A DNA stretch of 64,000 nt from CAMCQY01 sp044370415. Lineage in GTDB: Bacteria; Planctomycetota; Planctomycetia; Pirellulales; UBA1268. Below are positions 1-10,403 of the stretch, in pieces (the first letter of the stretch is position 1; every line of letters begins with the position of its first letter). The stretch lies in NCBI GenBank assembly GCA_044370415.1, contig JBILVO010000003.1, forward strand, positions 12,626 to 76,625. The letters run 5' to 3'. The notes below the pieces were generated by a model. That model worked only from the letters and a program-made list of their open reading frames with translations, was not told the origin of the DNA and did no database searches. A program made the position numbers and the translations under genes.

Positions 1-2
1 AG

Positions 3-83
3 GCGCTGGGCTACATGCTCGCCACGAACCTCGTGGCGCTGGCCGCGGCCTGGGCCGGGCTGCGGGCGCTGTCCGGGTCGTGA
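3..83 (+). CDS. C-terminal end of a probable membrane protein (partial)
   Basis: Only the last 26 codons are in the window, ending in TGA at 81-83. The residues are almost all hydrophobic (Ala, Leu, Val, Gly with Trp and Tyr) and finish with a short Arg-containing tail. This is what the last transmembrane helix of an integral membrane protein looks like. The 5' part lies before the window, so neither the family nor the function can be named. Confidence 0.5.
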   Translation, partial: ALGYMLATNLVALAAAWAGLRALSGS

Positions 84-193
84 GCCGCTCGATCTTTCAC
101 CGCGATTGCAGTCCGGTGGCTGGACCGCATAAAGTGCGGGCGTGACCACTCTGCAGGGTGGTGCGAGCAAGCCCGTCAAGCGAAGGAGCCGTC

Positions 194-565
194 GTGTCCC
201 AGAAAGCGTGGATCGTTCGTCGTGCTGCCGGCGTCGCGATACTTGTGTGTGTGATGCTGGTCGGGGTGACCTGGCCCGGGATCGTGGCCGTCAGCGGCGA
301 GCCCCGGCCGTCGGAGACCGCACTGCTGGGCAACAAGTGCATCCTGTGCAACGCGTTCAGCCCGACGCATGTGCCGCGGATCTGCAACAGTTGCAACAAC
401 AAGTACAGCAACAAGTGCATCCTCTGCAATGCGTTCAGCCCGACTCAGGTGCCGCGGATCTGCACCAGCTGCAACAACAAGTTCAGCAACAAGTGCATCC
501 TATGCAACGCGTTCAGCCCAACCCAGGCGCCGCGGATCTGCACCAGCTGCAACAACAAGTTCTAG
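194..565 (+). CDS. Small secreted protein with three tandem Cys-rich 26-residue repeats
   Basis: The GTG at 194 is chosen because AAGGAG lies at 183-188, five bases before it; an upstream ATG at 158 has no such site. The 123-residue product starts with a basic stretch and a hydrophobic segment (about residues 9-31), so it is probably exported or membrane-anchored. The rest is three near-identical 26-residue units, each with the pattern C-x2-C-x11-C-x2-C and the shared cores NKCILCNAFSPT and PRIC-x-SCNNK. Four paired cysteines per unit suggest one metal (zinc or iron) site or two disulfides per repeat. Outside the cytoplasm, disulfides or a structural metal are both possible. I do not recognise the family. 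It is transcribed toward the porin gene, and a hairpin lies between them. Confidence 0.7.
   Translation: MSQKAWIVRRAAGVAILVCVMLVGVTWPGIVAVSGEPRPSETALLGNKCILCNAFSPTHVPRICNSCNNKYSNKCILCNAFSPTQVPRICTSCNNKFSNKCILCNAFSPTQAPRICTSCNNKF
332..562 (+). repeat. Three in-frame 78-bp tandem repeats
   Basis: The units lie at 332-409, 410-487 and 488-562; the last lacks its final codon, where the stop falls. They differ by only a few bases, mostly at the two residues before the Pro-Arg and at one Asn/Thr and one Tyr/Phe position. Such near identity points to recent expansion or gene conversion within this gene. Confidence 0.85.
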
Positions 566-634
566 ACCGCGATCGTTCGCGATCGAGCCGTATACGCTCC
601 CCGGCCGTGCATACAGTCATCCGCCACTGGAGGC

Positions 635-660
635 GGAAAAAGTCCATGGAGGACTTTTCC
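635..660. terminator. Hairpin between convergent genes, probably a bidirectional terminator
   Basis: GGAAAAAGTCC (635-645) pairs with GGACTTTTCC (651-660) across a four-base loop, with one A bulged. The stem carries an A-run on one side and a T-run on the other, so it could stop transcription from both directions. It lies 70 bases after the Cys-repeat gene and just before the end of the porin gene on the opposite strand. A second small stem, CCGCC/GGCGG, sits at 621-636. Confidence 0.55.
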
Positions 661-668
661 ACAGCCGT

Positions 669-2186
669 CTAGAACGCCGTGACGAACTGAGTCTGGATCG
701 CGGTGCCGCTGTAGCCGGCGCGGTAGGGGTAGAGGAAGTTCTGGGCCGGGTTGCGGTTCATGTAGAGCGCCTCGATCGTCAGCCGCGCCTGCCGCGATTG
801 CCTGATGTAGTAGTTGAGACCGCCGCCATACTCCTGGCCCGTGCCGTAGGGGCCCGTGACCACGCTCGAGCGGGCGTAGGCCTCGTAGGTGCGCGGCACG
901 AAGCACCAGGAGAGGTAGCCCATGCCGCCATGGTCGAACATGCTCGAACGGTCGAACGGGCCCTGACCTGTAAAGTCGTCGAGCAGCCGCCAGTAGTACT
1001 CGCAGAACACGCCCACTCCCCGCCACTTCCAGGCCGCGTCGACCGTGGCCAGCCGGTAGAGGAAGCTGTCGACCACGGTGTCCTTGCCCAGGGCGCCCTT
1101 CTCCGAGATCGGCGTGCCGTCGGAGAGCCGCACGAGCGTGTCTTCGGGATTGTTGCCCACGAGTGGGTTGGCGTAGGTGGGGGCGAACACGCCGCTGGTG
1201 CCCAGGCGGATCACGGGGTCGTCGTGATGCTCCATGTCGGACGCGCCGATGCCGAACGGGCCCCAGGGCTCCCACCAGGTGTTGCCGGCCCAGGCCATCG
1301 ACGTGCCGCGGCGGAGCACCCCCGTCGTGCCACCGTCGATCGCGTTCCAGACGCCGGCGATGTAGAAGACCTTCTTGTCGAAGAGGGAGCCGATCGCGGC
1401 GGCGCCGGGGCTAAATCCCGGACGGAAGAAGGTGTTGGCCATGCTGCGGTCGATGCCGATGGTCCAGGGAGACGCCAGCTCCCACTCGCGCGACCCGGGC
1501 ACCTGCGACATCCCCGCGCCGAGCGTCGCCTCCTCGCTGAACTTCCAGCCCAGAATGCCGATCGGCACGACGCCCGAGCGGATGCCGACGTTGGTCGTGC
1601 CGAAGAGGGCGAAGTTGTAGACGAGCCGCTCGTCGACGACGTGGCCGTGGAACGACAGCAGGAAGCGGTTGATGTTGAACGTGTTGATGTTGTTGACGTT
1701 GATCTGACGGCCTGCGGCGTTGGTGAACGTGGTCGTATCGCGGGCGAACTCGAGCCACCGCAGCTGCATGTAGCCGCCGAGCGCCATCGCGAAGGGAAAG
1801 TCGCCGCGGCGCGGGTTGTTGTTGAGGAACAGCAGGCCCTTGGGCGGCGCGATGTCGGTGGCGGGGATGTACCGTGGCCGCGGAATCCCGGCGAGCCTGG
1901 CGGTGACGGCCTCGTCGACGAGCGCGCGGATCATCGCCTCCTGCTCGGCGTCGCGCGGATGCAGCATGTCCTCGTAGTACTGTGTCTGCTCGACGTCGTC
2001 AGCGAGGCCAACGTGTTCAGCGAGGCTGCCGACGGCCGCGGAAGCCTCGTCGGGGGCCGCGAGCAGTGGCGGCAGCGGCGCCGCCGGCGGCGCGGAGTCT
2101 TCGGCGCGCAGTGCCGCTGATCCCTCGAGGCACGAGGCGAAAATCAGCAGCAACCTGGCGATAACGCGAGCTATACGTGCGAACAT
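669..2186 (-). CDS. Outer-membrane porin, OprO/OprP-like
   Basis: 505 residues. The N-terminus is a signal peptide (basic start, hydrophobic core, likely cut after LRA near residue 28). A Pro/Ala-rich linker and a short segment follow, then a long region with alternating polar and aromatic residues typical of beta-barrel strands. The last residue is Phe, the usual C-terminal signal for BAM-dependent outer-membrane insertion. Composition and layout fit the phosphate-selective porin (OprO/OprP) superfamily that planctomycetes carry in many copies. The protein would form a channel for small solutes in the outer membrane; selectivity cannot be read from the sequence. It is monocistronic, and its 3' end meets the Cys-repeat gene. 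Confidence 0.75.
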   Translation of the reverse strand: MFARIARVIARLLLIFASCLEGSAALRAEDSAPPAAPLPPLLAAPDEASAAVGSLAEHVGLADDVEQTQYYEDMLHPRDAEQEAMIRALVDEAVTARLAGIPRPRYIPATDIAPPKGLLFLNNNPRRGDFPFAMALGGYMQLRWLEFARDTTTFTNAAGRQINVNNINTFNINRFLLSFHGHVVDERLVYNFALFGTTNVGIRSGVVPIGILGWKFSEEATLGAGMSQVPGSREWELASPWTIGIDRSMANTFFRPGFSPGAAAIGSLFDKKVFYIAGVWNAIDGGTTGVLRRGTSMAWAGNTWWEPWGPFGIGASDMEHHDDPVIRLGTSGVFAPTYANPLVGNNPEDTLVRLSDGTPISEKGALGKDTVVDSFLYRLATVDAAWKWRGVGVFCEYYWRLLDDFTGQGPFDRSSMFDHGGMGYLSWCFVPRTYEAYARSSVVTGPYGTGQEYGGGLNYYIRQSRQARLTIEALYMNRNPAQNFLYPYRAGYSGTAIQTQFVTAF

Positions 2187-2468
2187 CCCGTATCAGAATC
2201 GGGAGCGGATGTGCCGGTTGTGCAGGGAATTCCGCCGCGGCAATCCAGCGGGGAGGGGAAGGGTGGAGAAGGCAGGGGGACGCGTGTCATTGCGGGTGGC
2301 TTGGGCAAGGAACGTCGTCGGTGTTTCGATCGTCCGACAGTTCTGCGGGGTCTGGGCATAAACGCCGTCGGCAGCCGGAGGTCCGACTGGTGCGGTCGGA
2401 GCGAGTGTGCCGATAGGAGCAACAAACGGGGCCTCCGTCGCGGCCCCGCATCTCCTCGAGGGCCTTCG

Positions 2469-3350
2469 ATGAGCCAGCGCCTGCGCACCTGCCCGCTGCT
2501 CGAACATCCGTCCACAACCGTGCGGCTCCGTGCCGCCCCGGCGCCATGGGATCTGCGGCGCTGCGAGGAGACCGGCTTCGTGTACCTGGCGAATCCGCCG
2601 GCCCAGCACCTGTTTCAAGATGCGTTCGCCTGGGAGGCGACGCACGAGCGTGAGGCGGCACTCCGCAGCGAACGCGAGCCCGTGGTGCACGCCGTCAGTG
2701 GCTGGGTGAAGCGTTTTCGCCGGCGGGTCCTGCGTCGGGACAAGATGACAGCGCTCGTCGCCAGTGTGCTGCAGGATGTCGCCCGCCGGGCGCCGCAGGA
2801 TCCGCTGCGGCTGGTGGACGTGGGCTGCGGCGAGGGCATGCTCGCCCACCGCGTAGTCGAGCAGCTGCCCGAAGGTGTCGCTGCCCGGATCGAGCCCATC
2901 GGCATCGAAATCTCGAACGTGCTCGCGCAACGCTCCAGCCGGGCGCTGCGGCGTCACGGCGGCCGCTGCATCCACGCCACCGGCATCGACGGGCTCGCCG
3001 AAGTGGAAAGTGACAGCGTGCACGCGATCGTGCTTTCCTGCATTCTCGAGCACGAGATCGAGCCGCTGCCGCTCCTGCGGCGCTGCGTCTCCCGGCTCGC
3101 GGCTGACGGGAGAGTCGTCGTGAAGGTTCCGAACTACGCGTGCCTCGCGCGTCACGTCCGTGGCAGCCGCTGGTGCGGGTATCGCTGGCCGGACCACGTG
3201 AATTACTTCACACCCAAGACCCTGGTCGCGATGGGGCAAGCGGCGGGCCTGCGGGTCGTGCGGATGACACTGGCCGATCGGCAACCGCTGAGCGACTCGC
3301 TCTACGCCGTGTTCGGCCGCGCCTCGCAGGTGCACGCGAACGCCGCATAG
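2469..3350 (+). CDS. Class I SAM-dependent methyltransferase
   Basis: 293 residues from the ATG at 2469; the reading frame stays open upstream to 2211, but that part has non-coding composition. The SAM-binding motif I is LVDVGCGEG at residues 115-123. The later PDHVNYFTP segment is typical of the Methyltransf_23 group, which often modifies sugars or lipids in cell-envelope loci. The N-terminal stretch RCEETGFVYLANPP resembles the end of the zinc-binding CxxC...CGFVYLNP module that precedes many such domains, but the cysteine pairs are mostly lost. Substrate unknown. It is divergent from the porin gene and stands alone. Confidence 0.75.
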   Translation: MSQRLRTCPLLEHPSTTVRLRAAPAPWDLRRCEETGFVYLANPPAQHLFQDAFAWEATHEREAALRSEREPVVHAVSGWVKRFRRRVLRRDKMTALVASVLQDVARRAPQDPLRLVDVGCGEGMLAHRVVEQLPEGVAARIEPIGIEISNVLAQRSSRALRRHGGRCIHATGIDGLAEVESDSVHAIVLSCILEHEIEPLPLLRRCVSRLAADGRVVVKVPNYACLARHVRGSRWCGYRWPDHVNYFTPKTLVAMGQAAGLRVVRMTLADRQPLSDSLYAVFGRASQVHANAA

Positions 3351-4143
3351 CGAGAAGCGGAGCCGGCTCACGCACGGGGACGGCTGTTCGTCTGCGGGTC
3401 GATCCCCAGCTCGGGAACACGCGTGCCGCTAGCACCACCGCCTGCGTTCACGATCGTCCCTTCTGCGCGTCCGGTGCGTCGGGGGCATCGATCATCTCCC
3501 GCATATCTGTCGCGGGACTCGTTCTTCACGGTTCTTGCCGCGACCGTCGCCGGCGGTTTCACGATGCGGCCCATTCAACGCCGTATCGAGCGGAACCGGG
3601 CCGTGCGCGAGCTCAACGAACGGCGGAGTTTCTCGCACGTCACCGACATGCTGCAGGTGGCCAGGTGTCCGACGCGACTCTTGTGCAGCGATGCGTCGGG
3701 GTCGAGCGGCGCCAGCAACGAGACGAACGTGCGGCGCATGATTGAATACGTGTCATACGGCGTCGAGTTGCAATCGATCACCGCCAAGGTGGCGGCTCTC
3801 TAGGGCGACTGGAAATCCGATGCCGTCATGCATTCTGCGATCGACAACATCGAGCGGCTGTGTGCCGACCTCGAGAGCAAGTCCCTGCATAAGGTGCTGC
3901 TGCTCGAGCAGATCAACCAGCGGCTACGGTAGCCCGCTGACCGGCGAGACAGCCGTGGCCGTTGGGCGTGTTCTTCTCTTCGGATGAGCGGGAAAGCCTG
4001 AGAGGCCGGATGATCCGAGGGTTTGGCCGCGATGTGGCCGTTGCGTTGTCCGAAAGGGCGGTGCGGTAGCGCCGTGTACACAGCCGCCCCGCCAGCCCTG
4101 GCGGTCACCGACAAAAAGCCCTGCATTTCAAGTGAAAATCGAA
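3351..4143. other. Long gene-poor interval
   Basis: Between the methyltransferase and tRNA-Pro there is no convincing intact gene apart from the decayed ORF at 3564-3932. Codon use elsewhere here is weak in all six frames, and GC is lower than in the flanking genes. No transposase fragment or inverted repeat pair was found. Confidence 0.5.
3564..3932 (+). pseudogene. Possible decayed ORF with an in-frame amber codon
   Basis: From ATG 3564 one frame shows coding-like codon use for 79 codons, meets TAG at 3801-3803, and continues in the same frame for 42 further codons to a second TAG at 3930-3932. The second part reads like a real helical segment (IDNIERLCADLESK, then VLLLEQINQRLR). Either this is one gene broken by a nonsense change or two chance frames. 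No family is recognised and no good ribosome site is seen. Confidence 0.35.
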
Positions 4144-4216
4144 TCGGGGCGGAGAGATTCGAACTCTCGACCTCCTGGTCCCAAACCAGGCGCGCTGCCA
4201 ACTGCGCTACGCCCCG
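4144..4216 (-). tRNA. tRNA-Pro (anticodon UGG)
   Basis: Read on the minus strand, the sequence folds as a full cloverleaf. The 7-bp acceptor stem is CGGGGCG/CGCCCCG. The D arm is GCGC/GCGC. The anticodon stem CCTGG/CCAGG encloses TTTGGGA, giving anticodon UGG. The T arm is GAGAG-TTCGAAT-CTCTC. The discriminator base is A (4144). The CCA end is not encoded. UGG can read all Pro codons by wobble. Confidence 0.95.
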
Positions 4217-4335
4217 TACACCGGCCAGCGGAACCCGGGCCGCCCATGAGTGTACCGCATCGGCGCCGGCCGTTCCGGTGGACCGACACCGCGACTCCTG
4301 CTCCCGCTGTGTTCCCGGAATCCGCGGCTAGACTG

Positions 4336-5397
4336 TCAGCCCGTGATCTGGTCGAAGAGCCGCTGGAACTCGTCGAGGTCGGCGAACGGGATCACGATCC
4401 GGCCCGCTCCCTTGCCGTTGGCGTGCACCACCACCTTCACGCCGAGGGCCCGCCGCAGGTCGGTCTCCACCGCCGCCGTCTGGCCCGCCCGCTTCGTCGC
4501 CGGTCGGCCCGGCCGCCGCTTCGCAGGCGCCGCCGGCTTCGATCCGACCGTCGTGGTGCCGACGCTGTCGTCATCACCGTCGGACGACTGTTCGGCCAAG
4601 TGCTCGGCATGGTCCTCGGCACGGAGGATCTCGCCCACCTCAGACTCGATCGCGCGGACCGACATCCCCTCGGCCACGATCCGGTCGGCCAGCCGGCACT
4701 GCTCCTCCTCGTCGCCCAATGGCAGAAGCGCGCGGGCGTGGCCCATCGAGATCGCCCCCGACCGCAGCCGCTCCTGCACCCGCGCCGGCAGCTCCAAGAG
4801 CCGGATCAGGTTGGCCACCGTCGAGCGGTCGACCGAGAGCCGCTTGGCGAGTTCGTCCTGCGTGCCCCCCCAGGCGGCCAGATACTGCTTGAAGCTGGCC
4901 GCCTTCTCCAGTGGGTCGAGGTCGCGCCGCTGCAGGTTCTCGACGATCGCGATCTCCGACATCTGCCGGTCGTCGACGTCGAGCACCCGGACGGGCACCG
5001 ACTCCCAGCCGAGCCGCCGCGCCGCGAAGAGCCGCCGCTGACCGGCGATCAGCTGGTAGCGGTCGCCCTTCGCCCGCACCACGACCGGCTGCACGAGGCC
5101 GTGATCGCGGAGGCTGTTGGCCAGCTCGGCCAGGTCGGCGTCGTTGACGACGCTCCGCGGCTGCCAGGGGTTCGGGTCGACGAGCCCCGTGGCGATCTCG
5201 CTGGTGGGCAGCGACGCAGCCGCCTGCTCCAGCTCCTCGGGCTTGTGGAGGATGAGCCGGGCGGCGCCGGAGCCGAGCTCGGAGCGGGACGCCAGAGCGG
5301 CGTTGCCGGCGGTCGCGGGCGCGGCCCCCGCGGGTTCGATTCCGGCACGGCCCAGCAGGGCCTCGAGTCCACGGCCCAGGCGTCGTTCCCTACTCAC
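4336..5397 (-). CDS. parB: Chromosome-partitioning protein ParB
   Basis: 353 residues. It begins LGRGLEALLG, the usual ParB amino end that stimulates ParA. It contains the N-terminal ParB/CTPase domain, with GQRRLFAARRLGW in place of the common GERRWRAA box and the ENLQRRDLDPLEKA segment, followed by the central helix-turn-helix for parS (about residues 175-220). A Lys/Pro/Arg-rich linker precedes a short C-terminal dimerisation domain. The GTG start at 5397 overlaps the end of parA by eight bases, so translation is coupled. A longer in-frame start at 5469 lies inside parA and is unlikely. ParB loads on parS sites and spreads as a CTP-dependent clamp to segregate the replication-origin region. 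Confidence 0.93.
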   Translation of the reverse strand: MSRERRLGRGLEALLGRAGIEPAGAAPATAGNAALASRSELGSGAARLILHKPEELEQAAASLPTSEIATGLVDPNPWQPRSVVNDADLAELANSLRDHGLVQPVVVRAKGDRYQLIAGQRRLFAARRLGWESVPVRVLDVDDRQMSEIAIVENLQRRDLDPLEKAASFKQYLAAWGGTQDELAKRLSVDRSTVANLIRLLELPARVQERLRSGAISMGHARALLPLGDEEEQCRLADRIVAEGMSVRAIESEVGEILRAEDHAEHLAEQSSDGDDDSVGTTTVGSKPAAPAKRRPGRPATKRAGQTAAVETDLRRALGVKVVVHANGKGAGRIVIPFADLDEFQRLFDQITG

Positions 5398-6136
5398 AGT
5401 CGCGTACCTCCATGCACAGTTCCGTGTAGGCCCGCGCTCCTCGTGAGCGCGGCGCGTAATCGAGCACACTCTGCGCGTGGCTGGGCGCCTCCGAGACGGC
5501 CACGTCGCGCGGGATGACCGTCTCGAAGACGATCTCCCCGAAGAAGTCCCTCACCTCGGCCTCGACCTCCGTCGTCAATTCCAGATTCGCGTCGTGCATC
5601 GTCAGCACGATGCCGCTGAACCGCAGCCGGCCGGGCCGCTCCGCCATCACGTCGCGGATCACCTCGATCATCTGGGTGAGCCCCTCGAGTGCGAAGTATT
5701 CGCACTGGATCGGCATGAGCACCTCGGTGCTGCCGGCCAGCGCCGTCCGCGTGAGCTCGCCCACGCTCGGCGGGCAGTCGATCAGGCAGTAGTCCCAGGC
5801 GTTGAGACCGCCAGCCAGATGGTTTTCGAGCACCATCGATCCGCTCCGCGCCTCGGCCGCGATCCGCTCGACGTCGCGGACGCTCCGGCTGCCGGGGATG
5901 ATCGAGAGGTTGGCGATCCCCGTCGCGAGCACCGCCTCCGAGAGCGGCGCCTCCGAGACGAGCGGGTGGGCGGCGGCGGGTACGGCGCCGAAGCCGGTCG
6001 TCGCGTTGCACTGCGGGTCGAGGTCGAGCAAGAGCGTTCGCATGCCGCTCCGGGCCAGGCCTGCCGCGAGGTTGGAGGCGGTGGTCGTCTTGCCGACGCC
6101 GCCCTTCTGGTTCGCCACGCAGAGAATCCTTCCCAC
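5390..6136 (-). CDS. parA: Chromosome-partitioning ATPase ParA/Soj
   Basis: 248 residues from the GTG at 6136, preceded by GGGAAGGAAT at a good distance; an ATG at 6205 in the same frame would add 23 residues with no ribosome site. The deviant Walker A motif NQKGGVGKTTT lies at residues 9-19. LLDLDPQ follows, then the DCPPS motif. This is the short chromosomal ParA type without an N-terminal HTH. It forms ATP sandwich dimers on DNA that ParB-parS complexes follow during segregation. parA precedes parB in one operon, and a parS palindrome lies 128 bases upstream. Confidence 0.93.
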   Translation of the reverse strand: MGRILCVANQKGGVGKTTTASNLAAGLARSGMRTLLLDLDPQCNATTGFGAVPAAAHPLVSEAPLSEAVLATGIANLSIIPGSRSVRDVERIAAEARSGSMVLENHLAGGLNAWDYCLIDCPPSVGELTRTALAGSTEVLMPIQCEYFALEGLTQMIEVIRDVMAERPGRLRFSGIVLTMHDANLELTTEVEAEVRDFFGEIVFETVIPRDVAVSEAPSHAQSVLDYAPRSRGARAYTELCMEVRDCE

Positions 6137-6217
6137 GCGCAGATTCCTTCCCAACGACACTCGCGGCACGATGCGTGCTCTCGGTGTATCGGCAACATCC
6201 GGCACCGCATGAACGCG

Positions 6218-6231
6218 GTTTCACTTGAACC
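6218..6231. promoter_or_regulatory. Degenerate parS-like site
   Basis: GTTTCACTTGAACC agrees with the classical parS core GTTTCACGTGAAAC at 12 of 14 positions. It lies 33 bases from the palindromic parS and 82 bases before the parA start, where ParB binding could also regulate the operon. Two mismatches make binding uncertain. Confidence 0.3.
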
Positions 6232-6263
6232 CGCCCGCCTTGCCTAGTTCGCCCATGGCCCCC

Positions 6264-6277
6264 GTTCCACGTGGAAC
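6264..6277. promoter_or_regulatory. parS: parS centromere site
   Basis: GTTCCACGTGGAAC is a perfect 14-bp palindrome. It differs from GTTTCACGTGAAAC only by a symmetrical T-to-C and A-to-G change, a form known as parS in other GC-rich bacteria. Its place just upstream of parAB is the usual one and supports a ParB-loading site near the replication origin. Confidence 0.82.
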
Positions 6278-6607
6278 CGCAGGCGGTGGTTTCGCGGCCG
6301 TGGCAGCTGCCCTGGACCCACGTGGGCTGAGGCTGAACATCGTTGGGAAGGTTCCGGCTTCGGGCTCCCCGCATCCGTCGCCGGACGTTCGCTCCGGCTA
6401 TCCTGGCCTCCGCTCTCTCAAAGCTGCCAGCGCTTCGCCATCCTGGCTTCGCTTGTCAGCTACGCCGGCTCTCGAGACACGGAGAGCCCTTCGCCTCCCG
6501 CACCGCCCAACCATGAAACACGCTGGCTCCCGGGGCATGGGCAGCCCTCGCGGATTCGACGAGCCGCCGCAGCCTGAGCGCGATGACAAGGCCTCGCTGC
6601 TGCACCG

Positions 6608-7930
<1,323 letters not shown>

Positions 7931-7991
7931 GCTGTTCCTTACCAGTGAGAGGACCGTACGACGAACCCGGATGACGAAGCGGGAATGGTAG

Positions 7992-8036
7992 CAAAAAAGA
8001 CACGGGCCGCGTCGCCAGTGGTGAGGCGACGCGGCC
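7992..8036 (-). terminator. Rho-independent terminator of ahcY
   Basis: On the minus strand a 13-bp perfect GC stem (GGGCCGCGTCGCC at 8024-8036 pairing with 8004-8016) is followed by GTGTC and six T residues. It stands about 50 bases after the ahcY stop and before the DUF1015 start. Confidence 0.85.
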
Positions 8037-8046
8037 CGCTGCGGGA

Positions 8047-8060
8047 GTTTCACGGGAAAC
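8047..8060. promoter_or_regulatory. Second parS-like site
   Basis: GTTTCACGGGAAAC matches the classical parS core GTTTCACGTGAAAC at 13 of 14 positions. It is non-coding, between the ahcY stop and its terminator, 1.8 kb from the palindromic parS. Clusters of parS sites around parAB are common. The mismatch is in the central CACGTG, which may weaken ParB binding. Confidence 0.45.
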
Positions 8061-8085
8061 GAAACGCTGGAGCAAACCAGCGGAA

Positions 8086-9399
<1,314 letters not shown>

Positions 9400-9527
9400 G
9401 GGCAGAGCTCCTGGGAGGGCGGGAACGAACGGGCCGCGAACACCTGATGGTCGCGAACGCCCTTATGGTAGCGACCCGCCGTCAGCCGCAAAGGGTTCCC
9501 GGGCCGGGTCGGCCCCCCCGGCGGCTC

Positions 9528-10229
9528 TCACCGCATCCCCAGGGCCCGGCGGGCGGCCGCGACGAAGGCGGCCACCTTGGCGGGATCCTTGCGTCCCGGC
9601 GCGGTCTCGACACCGCTGGCGGTGTCGACCGCCCGCACGCCCGTCACCCGGATCGCCTCCGCGACGTTCGAGGGGGTGAGGCCACCCGCCAGCGCCAGCG
9701 GCACTGGCAGCGAGCCGGCGCGGGCCAGGGCCATCCAGTCGACGAGCGCCCCGGTGCCGCCGAGGCCGCCGCCCGCGGTGCCCGTCGCGGCGGCGTCGAC
9801 GAGCGCCATGACCGGGCCGGCGCCGGCCAGCAGCGCCTCCTCGATCCAGCGGCGGGCGGTGGCCAGACGGTCCGACTCGCCGGCGCCGGCCTCCAGCCGC
9901 ACGGCGCGGATCACCGGCACCCCGCAGAGTTCGCCGCAGCGGCCGGGAGGGTCGACCGGGCCCGGGCCGCCGAAGTGGCCGTGCAGCTGCACGGCGTCGA
10001 GGCCCACCGCGCGGGCCACGTGGAGGATGTCGGCCGCCGCCGTGCCGGCGAAGACGCCCACCTTCGCCACGCCCCGCGGCACCGCGGCCGCCACCGCGCG
10101 GGCGGCGTCGACGTCGAGCCGACGCAGCGAGCCGTCGACGAAGTTGAGGCCGACCGCGTCGGCGCCAGCGTCGCACGCCATGCGCGCGTCGACGGCGGTC
10201 ATCACGCCGCAGATCTTCACGTGGAACAT
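9528..10229 (-). CDS. trpF: Phosphoribosylanthranilate isomerase
   Basis: 233 residues. The ATG at 10229 is preferred because GGAGGTGAG lies just before it; an earlier ATG at 10262 has none. It begins FHVKICGVM, with the active-site Cys in KICG. GLNFVDGS, AVQLHG, ALAGGLTPSNV and AVDTASGVE are the expected beta/alpha-barrel motifs, and the Asp in AVDTASGVE is the likely general acid. It isomerises phosphoribosylanthranilate to CdRP in tryptophan synthesis. No other trp gene is near, as is common in planctomycetes. Confidence 0.93.
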   Translation of the reverse strand: MFHVKICGVMTAVDARMACDAGADAVGLNFVDGSLRRLDVDAARAVAAAVPRGVAKVGVFAGTAAADILHVARAVGLDAVQLHGHFGGPGPVDPPGRCGELCGVPVIRAVRLEAGAGESDRLATARRWIEEALLAGAGPVMALVDAAATGTAGGGLGGTGALVDWMALARAGSLPVPLALAGGLTPSNVAEAIRVTGVRAVDTASGVETAPGRKDPAKVAAFVAAARRALGMR

Positions 10230-10403
10230 GCGCTCACCTCCGGGCGGCATATCCGGCGCCACCGGTCGCGACCGGGGCCTTTCGCCCCTCCGTGAAAGTC
10301 TACGGCGGCGGCGGACGGTGCAGGAAGGTGCCGCCGTTGGTCGACATCACAACGGTACGAGGCACGTCGGTCGCTCACAACCACCTCCGGACACTTCAGC
10401 CAG

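Larger units (their letters stand above)
6137..6607. other. Intergenic region upstream of parAB
   Basis: About 470 bases without a credible gene. It holds a palindromic parS at 6264-6277, a weaker parS-like site at 6218-6231 and a CCCACGTGGG palindrome at 6318-6327. Between about 6390 and 6460 the element ATCCTGGC followed by TTCGCT or TCCGCT occurs twice. The region must include the parAB promoter and the end of the DUF1015 transcript. An open frame at 6225-6653 lacks coding character. Confidence 0.5.

Noticed and set aside
369..2120. 583-residue open frame antisense to the porin gene
   Set aside because: It is a shadow of the GC-rich porin gene: Arg/Ala/Pro/Gly bias, no motif, no ribosome site, and it begins inside the Cys-repeat gene.
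3368..3574. 68-residue minus-strand frame
   Set aside because: No start signal, no family and no codon bias; likely chance in a non-coding interval.
10214..10227. TCTTCACGTGGAAC, 12 of 14 match to parS
   Set aside because: It codes for the conserved FHVKI start of TrpF, so the likeness is explained by protein constraint.
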